A DNA stretch of 64,000 bases from Candidatus Brocadia sp. (GTDB lineage Bacteria; Planctomycetota; Brocadiia; Brocadiales; Brocadiaceae). Where the stretch lies: contig WYAU01000012.1 in the NCBI GenBank assembly GCA_011525665.1, positions 1-64,000 of the forward strand. The letters are read 5' to 3'. Positions 24,592 through 34,175 of the stretch are shown in pieces; position 1 is the stretch's first letter, and the number at the start of each line of letters is the position of its first letter. A program made the translations under genes and the position numbers. The notes below the pieces were generated by a model. That model ran no database searches, was not told the DNA's origin, and saw only the letters and a list, made by a program, of their open reading frames with translations.

Positions 24592-25914
24592 CTACTTGAG
24601 AACAGTTTTCATTTGAGAAATCAATACCCTGACCTCTTCAATGGCTGCCTCCTTCGTTGTGATGTTGCCATCGAGCTGCTCGTCCTCAATTTTTGTCAAA
24701 ATATCTTTAAACAGAGGGCCGGGTTTGAGCCCCAAGTCAATGAGGTGGTGTCCGGTAATCAGGGGTTTGGGTTTGACCTCTTCGTGGCTCAGTTTACCGA
24801 ACATCTCCTGACAGTAATGATAGTCCGACAGGTCTCCGCTGCTTGCAAGGGCATCAATCCTGCATAACTCTGCCAGTTCGGGATATCCTTCATGTGCGAA
24901 GAGTCTTTTGAGTTTGTTCAATCGCATCTTTTGAGCATCCTTAAAATACAGGTGTTTCAGGACAAGCCAGACGATCCGCTCCTTTTCGGCAGTAGAGGTC
25001 TTCAGCCGGTCACAGATCCTTGCAGCCATGTCCGCCCCGACTTTTTCATGCAGATTGAACCGAATCCGGTCCAGTTCCTCAAAGGTAACGGTCTTACCGA
25101 TATCGTGCAACAATACCCCCATGGCTAAGGTAAATGACGGTTTTTCCATCTTCGACAGGCATAAAAGGGTATGCACAAAGACGTCCCCTTCAGGGTGGAA
25201 ATTTTCTGGCTGTCGAACACCTTTCATGTTGGATACCTCAGGCAGTATCTCCCGCAAAAGGTGAAGTTCGTCCAGCAATTTGATACCAATATGCGGATTA
25301 GGACCGGTAAGTATCTTTTCCAGTTCCTCCCGTATGCGCTCAGCACTGACGACATGAATCTTCTTCGCAAGCTGAACAATTGCCTGTTTTGTGTCGGGAT
25401 GGATGGGAAAATTGAAGCGGCATGCAAAGCGGGCAGCCCGTATCATACGCAGCTTGTCTTCGGTGAATCGTTCCATGGGATTTCCGATAGTCCGGATAAT
25501 CCCTTGAGAAATGTCCTCCCGTCCGCCAACGTAATCGAGTATCTCGTTCTTAAGAGGGTCGTAAAGCAGACCATTGATGGTGAAGTCTCTTCGTTTTACA
25601 TCATTTTCAGGGGTACAAAAGGCGACATAATCGGGATGACGTCCATCGCTGTATGAGCCTTCCGTGCGAAAGGTAGCCACCTCGAAGTTATGACCATTTT
25701 TAACAACAATAACCACACCGAACTGTACACCAACGGGAATGGTTTTTTCAAAGAGTTTCATGACATCCTGGGGCAGGGCATTGGTGGCGATGTCATAATC
25801 GGCAGATTCCTTCCCCATAATCATGTCGCGCACACATCCGCCGGCAAAAAGGGCTTTATAGCCGTGTTCCTGCAGGGTTTTTACGATCTCTACGGCGTTT
25901 TGTTTTACAGTCAT
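24592..25914 (-). CDS. cca: CCA-adding tRNA nucleotidyltransferase / poly(A) polymerase family
   Basis: 440 residues from MTVKQNAVEIVKTLQEHGYK; an upstream TTG frame lacks family features. Nucleotidyltransferase motifs: LFAGGCVRDMIMGKESADYDIATNA (Gly-Gly and the two catalytic Asp), RRDFTINGLLYDP, and RMIRAARFACRFNF. A C-terminal HD domain follows (GVLLHDIGKTVTFEE). It adds or repairs the 3' CCA of tRNAs, or adds A tails to RNA; the two activities cannot be separated by eye. Confidence 0.92.
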   Translation of the reverse strand: MTVKQNAVEIVKTLQEHGYKALFAGGCVRDMIMGKESADYDIATNALPQDVMKLFEKTIPVGVQFGVVIVVKNGHNFEVATFRTEGSYSDGRHPDYVAFCTPENDVKRRDFTINGLLYDPLKNEILDYVGGREDISQGIIRTIGNPMERFTEDKLRMIRAARFACRFNFPIHPDTKQAIVQLAKKIHVVSAERIREELEKILTGPNPHIGIKLLDELHLLREILPEVSNMKGVRQPENFHPEGDVFVHTLLCLSKMEKPSFTLAMGVLLHDIGKTVTFEELDRIRFNLHEKVGADMAARICDRLKTSTAEKERIVWLVLKHLYFKDAQKMRLNKLKRLFAHEGYPELAELCRIDALASSGDLSDYHYCQEMFGKLSHEEVKPKPLITGHHLIDLGLKPGPLFKDILTKIEDEQLDGNITTKEAAIEEVRVLISQMKTVLK

Positions 25915-25968
25915 AGGTGAAGGACACCTTGGGTTTCTTAACAAAAATATATTTACATTTTTCGGCAA

Positions 25969-26243
25969 AACAATTTAGCGCCAATTTTTGAACACATACA
26001 GGCAATAAATTGCCTGCCTATTGCCTTACGTCCCTCTCGGGACTTAAAAAGCACAACCGATTTTTCAAAAAACTTTATCTAAGGGTTATAATCTCCGGAT
26101 ATTGTCAAACAAATCAGAATTTTGAAAATTCGAGTAATTTGCAAGGAAATTAGCTGAAATTTTCAAAAATAGATGCCTTTGCTCCAATGTCCAATTGAAA
26201 ATTACTCCTGAGTTCTGAAAGCCGATCGCTAACTGCTTATTAT
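25969..26243. other. intergenic, no gene seen
   Basis: Between guaB and cca. A small inverted repeat CAGGCAAT-AA-ATTGCCTG lies at 25999-26016 and may help terminate guaB transcription. Nothing else recognised. Confidence 0.4.
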
Positions 26244-27758
26244 TTATCTCCCCATTCGTATCAAACCCAGATGCGGTTCCTTGAAGGAATAAAGGTTGTG
26301 AACGCTGCCTTCAATCTGGGCGGATTGTGACCGCATTTCAAAACGAAGCGTGCCCTCATAGAGGCCGGTATGAAGTTCCTGTATGCTTTTAAGACCGAGT
26401 TCCTGCAATGAATGGAGCAGGCTTTGCATCAGATACTGAACAAGATGGATAACCGAACCCTTATCGACCACCGTGCCGGTAACACCTTGGGCGACTTTAA
26501 TCCGGTCTTCAGCCGAGAGATACCTTTTTCCGCCTCCCTTTTCCATAGCTTCATGAGATGCCATGCCCCGGTATTTTTTTACGCGCACCCCCCCCTCGTA
26601 GAAATACTCACCGGGAGATTCACTGGTGCCTGCAAGCAAACCACCCATCATAACGGTACTGGCGCCGAGGGATAATGCCTTCACAATGTGCCCGATATTG
26701 GCTATACCACCATCTGCAATCACGGGAATATTGGCGTATTCCCGGGAGAATTTTGCAGTGTGGTAGACGGCTGAACCCTGTGCTCTCCCAACCGCAAGGG
26801 TGTCCTGCGTAATGCAGATAGACCCGCTACCCATACCTATACGAAGGGCATCGGCTCCTGCATCGATCAATGATTTGCACTGTTTGGCCGTGACGACATT
26901 TCCCCCCACCACATCAAGCTGGGGGTATTTTTGCTTGATGTATTTGATCGTGTTAATTTGAAAAACAGAATCACCCTGTGATGAATCGATCACGATAACA
27001 TCAACGCCGGCCTTCACCAGTTCAGCCAGCCGTTCTTTGTCGTCTTCCCGTGTCGAGAGCGCAGCCCCGACGAGGAGTTGCTTGTCCTTGTTTTTCGATG
27101 AAAAAGGGAAGTCCTCGTTCTTCAGTAAATCGGTACGACTCATAAGAGATACGAGACGGCCCTGTTTGTCGACCAGGGGAAGCTTTCCCTTTTTGCTTTC
27201 CTTAAGTATTCTGTTCCCCTCGGCAAGGGAGATACCTGCCGGTGCAGTAACCAATTGAGTGGTCATCACCTCTTTTAACTTCTTGGACCGGTTTTCCTCA
27301 AAATCTATATCCCGCTTGGTTACGATACCGACAAGTTTTGAATTTAATGTACCATCCTCTGTAATGGGGATACCTGAAAAGCCGTAGGTTTCTTTGATAG
27401 TATCGACGTCCCTGATGGTGTGGTTTGGGCTAAGAACAACGGGTTCTGTAATAAATCCGTTCTCGAATCTTTTGACCCGGCGCACTTCTTTCACCTGTTC
27501 CTCGATGCTGTTGTTATAGTGAATAATACCGATCCCGCCAAGCATGGCCATGCTGATTGCCATCCTCGATTCCGTTACGGTGTCCATGGGAGAGCTCACC
27601 ACGGGCCTTTTGATCTTAATATTGCGGGTCAATGTTGTTTCAAGACTGATCTTTTCGAGACTAAAATCGATATGACCCGGCAGCAGGATAAAATCATTAT
27701 AAGTGACACCCCCGCGTCCTTCAAAAAATGTTTTAGCATCCAGTCCGTTAGGCGCCAT
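26244..27758 (-). CDS. guaB: IMP dehydrogenase
   Basis: 504 residues. Start [22 protein letters not shown], then [28 protein letters not shown]. Two CBS domains lie at about 95-215. The catalytic loop [11 protein letters not shown] has the active-site Cys near residue 310. It also has [29 protein letters not shown] and YRGMAS at the C-terminal end. It oxidises IMP to XMP, the first step to GMP; purA elsewhere in the window takes the other branch. The gene stands alone, with a 316-nt upstream gap. Confidence 0.97.
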   Translation of the reverse strand: MAPNGLDAKTFFEGRGGVTYNDFILLPGHIDFSLEKISLETTLTRNIKIKRPVVSSPMDTVTESRMAISMAMLGGIGIIHYNNSIEEQVKEVRRVKRFENGFITEPVVLSPNHTIRDVDTIKETYGFSGIPITEDGTLNSKLVGIVTKRDIDFEENRSKKLKEVMTTQLVTAPAGISLAEGNRILKESKKGKLPLVDKQGRLVSLMSRTDLLKNEDFPFSSKNKDKQLLVGAALSTREDDKERLAELVKAGVDVIVIDSSQGDSVFQINTIKYIKQKYPQLDVVGGNVVTAKQCKSLIDAGADALRIGMGSGSICITQDTLAVGRAQGSAVYHTAKFSREYANIPVIADGGIANIGHIVKALSLGASTVMMGGLLAGTSESPGEYFYEGGVRVKKYRGMASHEAMEKGGGKRYLSAEDRIKVAQGVTGTVVDKGSVIHLVQYLMQSLLHSLQELGLKSIQELHTGLYEGTLRFEMRSQSAQIEGSVHNLYSFKEPHLGLIRMGR

Positions 27759-28074
27759 AAAAGTTGTTTTATAACCTCCGATAATTGTTATTGTGCTGAA
27801 ATGTGTTTCTCATACATCTTTAGAGTAAAGATGCCAGGAAATTCACGTTCTGTGTTGCCGGCGTAAAGGTGTAAGTTCTCGCCGGATTCCCGTTTTCACG
27901 ACAATGACTTTCCCGTTCTGATAGCTGGCAATGTGTATAGTATACCGTTCAAGTCATCCGTGTGCAAGTCGTGCAGTAATGCACCTTCCGCTCCGTTCCC
28001 GTGACTGCCGGATATTTCTGTATGACTGTACAAAGCATTATAATTATACCCCCCAGCATCAGCAAGGATTTTGT
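27759..28074. other. guaB upstream region, no gene seen
   Basis: 316 nt with no coding signal. On the minus strand, GGAGG lies before the guaB ATG. A palindrome GTATAGTATAC occurs at about 27937-27948. No riboswitch class could be recognised by eye. Confidence 0.4.
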
Positions 28075-28977
28075 TTACAGTTCTCCGATTACCGTAATCT
28101 CGGTCTCCAGGACAAACCCCAATTTCTGCTTTACTTCCCGTTGCACAAACCGGATTAATTCTAAAACATCGGCAGCCGTGGCATTACCGGTATTAACGAT
28201 GAAGTTAGCATGTCTTCCCGATACCTCCGCCGCACCAATACGCAAGCCCTTGAGTCCCGCCTGCTCTATCAACCTTCCCGCCCCAATATCCTTGATTTTT
28301 TTAAACACCGAACCACAACTGGGATATTCCGATAATTGCGGCTGTTTAACGTTGCGCCAGGCCATATTTGTGTCCATAATTGCCCGTATTTCCTCTTTCT
28401 GCCTTGCACTAAGCTGAAATGTAACATCCAGGACGATGTCTTTCCGCTTCTGTAAGATACTCTTGTCATAGCTAAACTGAAAGTAATCGACCCCGACCGT
28501 GCAAAACTGCCCTTCTTCTGTAAGAACACAACTGGACCGAACTATTTCTTCAATAAATACCGTCCGCTTTCTGTCAGGCGACAGGAAGTGCAGGTTCTGC
28601 CACAGAGCCCCGCCAACGGTACTGGGAATGCCGACAAAGTGTTCGAATCCGGATAATCCACGGCGGCAACATTGCTCTATAAGATCGGCAATAATTGCAC
28701 CACTTTCAGCTACTACTTTGCCGTTATCAGAGAAGGCGACTTTATTTGCTAAATTACGGATAACCAGCCCACGAAATCCCTTATCCGTAACTAAAATATT
28801 AGCCCCGCAACCGAGCAAAAAAAAGGGGATAGCATTACGACGGGCCTCAAATAAGGCATGTATTAATTCATCAATGGTATGAACCACGACAAATAAATCA
28901 GCCGGCCCACCGATTTTGTATGTGGTAAATGGGGCCAGGAGTTTATTCTTTTCCAGATTTGGAATGTTCAGTAACAT
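28075..28977 (-). CDS. murB: UDP-N-acetylenolpyruvoylglucosamine reductase
   Basis: 300 residues from MLLNIPNLEKNKLLAPFTTYKIGG; an upstream in-frame start adds 14 unrelated residues. FAD-binding segments: FFLLGCGANILVTDKGFRGLVIRN and GIPSTVGGALWQN. The active-site region is YPSCGSVFKK, then GRLIEQAGLKGLRIGAAEVSGRHANFIVN. MurB makes UDP-MurNAc in the cytoplasm, and murA in this window makes its substrate. This is relevant to the debate on peptidoglycan in planctomycetes. Confidence 0.95.
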   Translation of the reverse strand: MLLNIPNLEKNKLLAPFTTYKIGGPADLFVVVHTIDELIHALFEARRNAIPFFLLGCGANILVTDKGFRGLVIRNLANKVAFSDNGKVVAESGAIIADLIEQCCRRGLSGFEHFVGIPSTVGGALWQNLHFLSPDRKRTVFIEEIVRSSCVLTEEGQFCTVGVDYFQFSYDKSILQKRKDIVLDVTFQLSARQKEEIRAIMDTNMAWRNVKQPQLSEYPSCGSVFKKIKDIGAGRLIEQAGLKGLRIGAAEVSGRHANFIVNTGNATAADVLELIRFVQREVKQKLGFVLETEITVIGEL

Positions 28978-29341
28978 AGTGAAATAAACAGTTGACAGTA
29001 AGCAGGTTGCAGTTGACAATGGAAATGAAATTATTCATCCTCTTTCTGTTGCCAACTGTCTACCGCTTATTACATTTTCAATATTACATTCTTATTGACA
29101 GAATAGCTTTTTTTATTATACATTTACAACATAAATTTTCATGATAGACGTAATAAAAGGCTGCATGTAGTTAGTGTTTGTTCATTGGTGGCAGAAGGAA
29201 AAGAGTGAGGGGTCAGGTCAAACCTTCATAAATATAAAACTATTAAAAATAGACAATAAAGCTAACACTTATAAGGCTTCCGCTTCGCTGTGGCAACTGA
29301 AATTCATCGTTAGCCTCTAATCATTTGAGAGAAAAACTGCT
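28978..29341. other. intergenic, no gene seen
   Basis: AT-rich, with one RAYT/IS200-like end motif (GAGGGGTCAGGTC near 29210-29222). The murB promoter should lie within its left part. No other feature recognised. Confidence 0.35.
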
Positions 29342-29503
29342 ATGGGTAAAATGGGATATGGATACGGTAGCGAATGGCACTTGCTTAGGCATCTTGGCTA
29401 CCATCGTGCGTATTTATCCAAGCGAATTTTGAATGTGACAGGCGGCGATCATTGGAGAAAGGCCACTGGTAAAAGGCGGTTAATACTGCAGGCACATGAT
29501 TGA
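29342..29503 (+). CDS. 53-residue ORF, possibly an N-terminal fragment of a nuclease
   Basis: Starts MGKMGYGYGSEWHLLRHLGY and continues with HRAYLSKRI. This opening resembles the N-terminus of a larger PD-(D/E)XK-type hypothetical protein family; that is my recollection and cannot be verified here. The last 20 residues (RKATGKRRLILQAHD) look unrelated, so it may be a fragment. No clear ribosome binding site. GGGGTCAGGTC-like motifs (29210, 29697), typical of RAYT/IS200-associated ends, lie on both sides. Confidence 0.35.
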   Translation: MGKMGYGYGSEWHLLRHLGYHRAYLSKRILNVTGGDHWRKATGKRRLILQAHD

Positions 29504-29576
29504 CCTTAAGCGCCTTTTTCTTTTACATTTCTCGTCTGTGTATTGCCATTAACGGTTGGTATTCTGCGCTACAGAG

Positions 29577-29681
29577 AGGCAGGGTAGGCATCGCCTACCT
29601 TTAAATTCTGATTTTGGCGGTAGGCATTGTTCGCTCTATATCGGTGGATTTGATTTTGGTAGGCGATGCCCACCCTACCTA
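29577..29681. repeat. large inverted repeat, GTAGGCATCGCCTACC type
   Basis: AGGGTAGGCATCGCCTACC on the left and GGTAGGCGATGCCCACCCT on the right are near-complementary and enclose about 60 nt. The left arm is itself a palindrome. A shorter relative is seen near 7226-7241. REP-like. Confidence 0.6.
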
Positions 29682-29778
29682 AAAATTGGGGGGGAAATGG
29701 GGCCAGGTCTTTAACCTTGATATTTGGTTGTTAGACACGGTATAAATTTTAAGTGTTAATACTCTTGTTATTATTAAA

Positions 29779-29957
29779 CTACTCCCGTCCCAAATATTTT
29801 CTAATATGTTTTGCCAATTTGTTATCAATTTCTGTGTGTCTTGGAACAGGCTGATTTTCCCGATAGAAGGATTTATATAGATGTCGTGTTTTGCTCCAGG
29901 CCTTAAAAGTACACATCCATCTCTCATAAGCTGACGGATAAATTCCTTTCGCTTCAT
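29779..29957 (-). pseudogene. hicA: HicA toxin, frameshifted
   Basis: Begins MKRKEFIRQLMRDGCVLLRPGAKHDIYINP, the HicA RNA-interferase fold with the G-x-x-H catalytic His in GAKHDIY. It should continue GKNQPVPRHTEIDNKLAKHIRKYLG, but this lies in another frame. One A appears lost in the short A run after GGG near 29860. Adding one base restores a 59-residue protein ending at 29779. The ATG overlaps the hicB stop (ATGA). The toxin is probably inactive unless the shift is a sequencing error. Confidence 0.8.
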
Positions 29958-30133
29958 AACACAATTTCTTTCGTCTGGTATTCTTCCGGTACATCATCCA
30001 TCGCCATTAAAAGATATCCATCTTTAATATTTTCTTCCAATACCTCAAGTGTTTCTCCCTGTGTCATGATTTCTGGGTGTTCAAGAAGTTTTCCAAGCCA
30101 ATATTTCTCACCCTTCCAATAAATCATAGTCAT
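29954..30133 (-). CDS. hicB: HicB-like antitoxin
   Basis: 59 residues, too short to appear among larger open frames. It reads MTMIYWKGEKYWLGKLLEHP then TQGETLEVLEENIKDGYLLM, the HicB partial RNase-H-like fold (Y-W-x-G-x-L and a T-x-G-E-T-x-x-E-x-x-x-N motif). It lacks the C-terminal DNA-binding domain of longer HicB proteins. It lies directly before and overlaps hicA, the antitoxin-first order. Confidence 0.75.
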   Translation of the reverse strand: MTMIYWKGEKYWLGKLLEHPEIMTQGETLEVLEENIKDGYLLMAMDDVPEEYQTKEIVL

Positions 30134-30153
30134 CTTTATCCAGCCTACCGGCG

Positions 30154-30825
30154 TTAGTATCTATGCAGGACAATATCCGAGTACCATGCCTTAACCTTTC
30201 CGTGAGTGCGGTCGGCGTTGGTCTGAATCCCCACGTAGATAATCCCGGGTGGTTCCTCTCCAAATTCCCTGATATAGTCCTGGTAGTGGTTCACCTTGTA
30301 ACTGAGCCACTTACCCGCATCTTTTTCACCGTTCTGCACCACGACCATCCTTGCCCTGACCTCACAGGGATTTTCAAATCGTTCCCCCACGGACACGTTA
30401 TTTCCATAAACATAGATTAATATCCTGTACCAGTATGGCATCGAGAGAAAAGTTTTGCCGTAGACTATGCACACGGCGGCCGGGTAATCATCGCCGCCGA
30501 CTTCTTTTTCCCGGCTTTCCGGCAGGACGTTGGATATCTTCCAGGCCCAGCTCAAAAACGGATATTCTTTCGGGTCAAGATGCACCGGCTTAAAGAGGAT
30601 CGAACCGTTATCATGTGCATTCACATGAAGCGTCTTTTTACCTTCCGTTTCCACTATTGTCGGCATAATCCTGTTCTTAATCTCCCTGCAAATACCTTTG
30701 TGGGTCTTCCAGCCTACAGGCTTGCCCTTAGCCAGTTCTTCCTTACTGAATTCCGTAATGGGGAAAAAATCCTGTGAATACATTTTTTCAGAAATGGCAC
30801 ACGTACAGAAAAAAAGGTACATCAA
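30154..30825 (-). CDS. DUF3047 protein, exported or periplasmic
   Basis: 223 residues. An N-terminal hydrophobic stretch (MMYLFFCTCAISEKMYS) may be a signal peptide or the end of one. The body matches the DUF3047 pattern: GWKTHKGICREI, VNAHDNGSILFKPVHLDPKEYPFLSWAWKISNVLP, AVCIVYGKTF and YVGIQTNADRTHGKVKAWYSDIVL. The family has a galactose-binding/jelly-roll-like fold by reputation and no assigned function. It sits between hicBA and the Nqr operon. Confidence 0.8.
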   Translation of the reverse strand: MMYLFFCTCAISEKMYSQDFFPITEFSKEELAKGKPVGWKTHKGICREIKNRIMPTIVETEGKKTLHVNAHDNGSILFKPVHLDPKEYPFLSWAWKISNVLPESREKEVGGDDYPAAVCIVYGKTFLSMPYWYRILIYVYGNNVSVGERFENPCEVRARMVVVQNGEKDAGKWLSYKVNHYQDYIREFGEEPPGIIYVGIQTNADRTHGKVKAWYSDIVLHRY

Positions 30826-31082
30826 GTTTGTCCGTGCCGCCTTTTTACGTGAAAGTTACAAAACATCAAGATTGTGCTTCTTATGAAAATCTTTTGAATA
30901 ATCGAATAAGCATTCACGGGCTTATTCACTTTGTGTTTGCTTTGTGCGAAAGAGGGTTCGTTGCATTGATGTCCCCAAACAGAGTTTGGAAACAAGGAAA
31001 AGGTGTTTTTCACCGGCAACCGTCCGTCATCTTCCATTACCTTTTCCGCCAGGAATGCCCCACCTTCCCCTTTATATGCTGT

Positions 31083-32744
31083 CTAAGCGCGGGCACCCCA
31101 TATTTTATCATGAAAATACGATTGAATTATGGTTTCTAATCCTTTGTCCTTATGCTCAGACTTTTCGAGGGTTTCTCTCACTATATTAAGGAAATGATAA
31201 CTTTCTTCAATCTTATCTTTCAATATCAATTGAATGATGAGGATGTGGCTGATTTTTTCGATAATGCCATCGGCATTGGGTATGTTTAAAGCATAAAGCT
31301 TTTCTTTGATTTCACGTTTTTGGTAGATGAGGTCTACAGAGGGAGTCAGGGTGCCGGTAAAGTCGTCAAACAGGGCATTCTCCTTCTTTAAATTCAACTG
31401 GTTGGCTGCTGCGTCAATAACGGTAACGGTCATCGGTGACGGACCACAGAGATAAAATACAATGTCTGGTTCGGGCGAAAGGTATTTCCTCAGGAGCGGC
31501 CCTATAAAGCCGACCTCACCCTTCCACAGTTTACCCGTTTCATCTACAAGCCCTTGTTCTTTGATAGTCCGCTTGTCCTCCGGAGAAACGCAATGGAGGT
31601 ATTTTTTGTCCGTATCATTCAACTCGGCAGGATTGTCGTCCCGAAATGCGCCTGAAAGCACGGGTACAAATTTATAGTGGGGATTCTTTCGCTGCCAGTT
31701 TAACCACCGGGGTAAATAAACCATGGGAATATCCTGGAATCGCCTTTCACCCAGAAAAAACACCGCCTTATCCTGCCTGCCTTCCTGAAACCATTGTTCT
31801 AAAAGCGCCATGACGGGAGCCAGGCCTGCTCCGCCTGCTACAAAGACGGCGGTATGCGGTTCTTCCTTCAGTGTGAAATGACCATAAGGCCCGGTAAAAC
31901 GGATCTTTTCACCACGGAAAAAGTTCCACAGGCTTTTCTCCAGAATATAATTATGCACACAACTAGGCCCTATGCAGGGAGGCCCACCCCTTTCTACGGA
32001 CATGGTCGGGTCAACAGGGGCCATACGGACAATGAGTTTTAAAAGATCCGGCTCCGTAGAGGCCAGCGAATATCCCCTGTACAGCGTGGTACCTGGCATA
32101 TACGGAACGAATTCCTTTCCCAGTCTCCTGCATGCTTCCTTAATAAAATCACCATACTTTTTATAATGCTCTTCCACAAAATCTTCAGGAATTGCCAGTT
32201 GGATATATTGTCCGGGTTTATATTGGATGGGTTTCGATGGTTTAAGCCACACCTCCATCTTGTCGCTGGTAATCGCCCTTTTCTTAATCACACGTGCAGT
32301 GTATTTTTTGACATGTAACGTATCTTTGGGCAGATACAGGCTCACATCCTTTTCAACCCTGACCTGACAGGCCAGCCGCACATATCCATCCCCCACACCC
32401 TGCTCTAAAAATTTCCTGGTTGCCTCTCTGGCGCGCATGTCAAAATGTGGAGTTTCTGCGGTCGTATAAGTACCAAGATCGGTGTGAAGTTTTACCTTGC
32501 ACTGGCCACAGGTAGCCATACCCCCGCAGGCTGCAGGAATGTTAAATCCCCTGTTTTGAAGCAAAGGAAGGAGTTTTTCACCACCTTCGATATCCAGTTC
32601 CTTTCTGTAATCGTCATCACTCAATACCGTAAGCCTGCGTTTTACACCGCGGCCGAAGAATTGGTAGGTTATTTCGCTGAATATGCTGAGCAGCAAGGCC
32701 AGCAAGGCCATGATCCCAGCTCCTAAAAGAAGGGGGATGGTCAT
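31083..32744 (-). CDS. nqrF: NqrF, NADH-oxidising subunit with extended C-terminus
   Basis: 553 residues; typical NqrF is about 407. One N-terminal transmembrane helix (2-25). The 2Fe-2S ferredoxin domain has C73, C79, C82 and C126 (ACGGMATCGQC). The FAD domain has LYRGYSLAS and VRMAP, and the NADH domain has FVAGGAGLAPVMALLEQW and LCGPSPMTVTVI. The usual end is near FDDFTG at about residue 460. About 90 extra residues follow, predicted helical with no motif I know. NADH electrons enter the Na+-pump here. Last gene of the operon, 15 nt after nqrDE. Confidence 0.93.
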   Translation of the reverse strand: MTIPLLLGAGIMALLALLLSIFSEITYQFFGRGVKRRLTVLSDDDYRKELDIEGGEKLLPLLQNRGFNIPAACGGMATCGQCKVKLHTDLGTYTTAETPHFDMRAREATRKFLEQGVGDGYVRLACQVRVEKDVSLYLPKDTLHVKKYTARVIKKRAITSDKMEVWLKPSKPIQYKPGQYIQLAIPEDFVEEHYKKYGDFIKEACRRLGKEFVPYMPGTTLYRGYSLASTEPDLLKLIVRMAPVDPTMSVERGGPPCIGPSCVHNYILEKSLWNFFRGEKIRFTGPYGHFTLKEEPHTAVFVAGGAGLAPVMALLEQWFQEGRQDKAVFFLGERRFQDIPMVYLPRWLNWQRKNPHYKFVPVLSGAFRDDNPAELNDTDKKYLHCVSPEDKRTIKEQGLVDETGKLWKGEVGFIGPLLRKYLSPEPDIVFYLCGPSPMTVTVIDAAANQLNLKKENALFDDFTGTLTPSVDLIYQKREIKEKLYALNIPNADGIIEKISHILIIQLILKDKIEESYHFLNIVRETLEKSEHKDKGLETIIQSYFHDKIWGARA

Positions 32745-32759
32745 TGTTTTACTCCAAGC

Positions 32760-34175
32760 TTAAAAAATATGAATCATGCCAATGCCGGTAAAGATAGCTG
32801 CCATTATACCCAGGAGCAAAATGGCAATGGTGTCTTCATCCCATGCCGTAGTTGGAACGAATAAACGCTGGCGTCTTAGCAGGGCAAGCCAAACAACGAC
32901 CATCATCCAGTGAAGCCCGTATCCAAGAGCCGTTACGGCTGTGACCAGGAACTTTGCTCCTGAAGGAATTGTAAACGTGGCGCTGGCAAGGACAATGCAA
33001 TTGACCGTGATGAGTTCCAGGAACTGCCCCATCTGTTCGTATACATTCTTCGCAAATTTTCTTAAAAGCACGCTCAGGATTTGTACGAACACGGCAATGG
33101 TAACGATGAAGACGGTCAGATAAAAAATATTTTCCAACCGAACGGGAAGCGGCGAATATTTTGACAGGAAATCACTGCACCTGACCAGGATATGGTGATA
33201 TACCATCCAGTTCAATGCGGTAGACAATGTCATAACAATAATCACGGCAATCCCCATTTTCCATGCTGCATCAATCTGGCGGGATTTGTTCAGCAACGGG
33301 CATATCCCTAACAATTTACTTAATACAATCCCATCAAAGAAAAGGGCATTGAGCAGGACAGGGAACAGAATGAGAAAATGCTGATGAAGCGTTGGAATTG
33401 TCTGTATATGGATAATAAAACTAATAAACAGACAGGCTCCTAACCCTATTGCAATTAAAGTTACCCAAGAGATTCCCCGCTTCGGACGGGGCGTGGCAGC
33501 GGGAACGCCTCCGTTTGTAGCTGAGGCGCATTCACAGGAAGAAGCCTCCTGATATACAATCCCTGCCCTAAGAAGAAAAGGGCGTAACAAGAGTCTGAAG
33601 GCGGCAAGGGCAAAGAATCCACCCACCGGCGTAACCATGAGAACCACCCTCGGAAATGTATCCGAAAGCACGGGAAAGCCCATAACTGTTCCAAAACCCA
33701 GGGGTTCCCGCAAGAATGCAAGCAGGATTAAGGCTGTGGAATATCCAAGACAGGCCTTCATTATCTTCTTTTGTGCCTCCCAGAAATCAACAGTCAAACC
33801 CTCGGAGATAACGGCAAGTACGATACAATTCGTCGTAATAAGGTCGATGTATGCCTTTATGTTAGTTGTAATTTCAGGCACAAAGGCCTGTGCAAAAAAT
33901 CCGAAGATGGCCACAAAGACAGATACAATAATCATCAAGAGGGAAATCTTATGATGTGTGCCAGCTGTCGATATAAGTCGTTTGAAGGGGTAGACCAGGC
34001 AAAAGCTGCCAGTCGCCACAAGTGTTACCCCGATTCCCATAGTCAGGGAATTTTCCAGTTTGTTTGTTACAGCGAGGGAAGAGCAGAATCCAAGTCCGGC
34101 ACCGGCTGTCAGGATGAGGTTGTCCCTCATGAAAAACTTAGAGATCTTTCGAATATTTCGCTTTAACCCTACCAT
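32760..34175 (-). CDS. nqrDE: fused NqrD-NqrE membrane subunit
   Basis: 471 residues from the ATG overlapping the nqrC stop. The first half is NqrD-like and the second half NqrE-like, joined by a linker with CECASATNGGVPAATPRP (about 214-231). Each half carries the two cysteines that hold the intramembrane iron centre in Na+-NQR: C31 and C117 (TTNCIVLA) in the first half, C292 (LLGICPLL) and C393 (TVNCIVLA) in the second. Around twelve hydrophobic helices. All four key cysteines are kept, so it should be functional. NqrD and NqrE are normally separate proteins. Confidence 0.9.
   Translation of the reverse strand: MVGLKRNIRKISKFFMRDNLILTAGAGLGFCSSLAVTNKLENSLTMGIGVTLVATGSFCLVYPFKRLISTAGTHHKISLLMIIVSVFVAIFGFFAQAFVPEITTNIKAYIDLITTNCIVLAVISEGLTVDFWEAQKKIMKACLGYSTALILLAFLREPLGFGTVMGFPVLSDTFPRVVLMVTPVGGFFALAAFRLLLRPFLLRAGIVYQEASSCECASATNGGVPAATPRPKRGISWVTLIAIGLGACLFISFIIHIQTIPTLHQHFLILFPVLLNALFFDGIVLSKLLGICPLLNKSRQIDAAWKMGIAVIIVMTLSTALNWMVYHHILVRCSDFLSKYSPLPVRLENIFYLTVFIVTIAVFVQILSVLLRKFAKNVYEQMGQFLELITVNCIVLASATFTIPSGAKFLVTAVTALGYGLHWMMVVVWLALLRRQRLFVPTTAWDEDTIAILLLGIMAAIFTGIGMIHIF

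Noticed and set aside
28620-28660. GTTCGAATCC resembling a tRNA T-arm
   Set aside because: Inside murB coding sequence; no acceptor or anticodon arms around it. No tRNA seen anywhere in the window.
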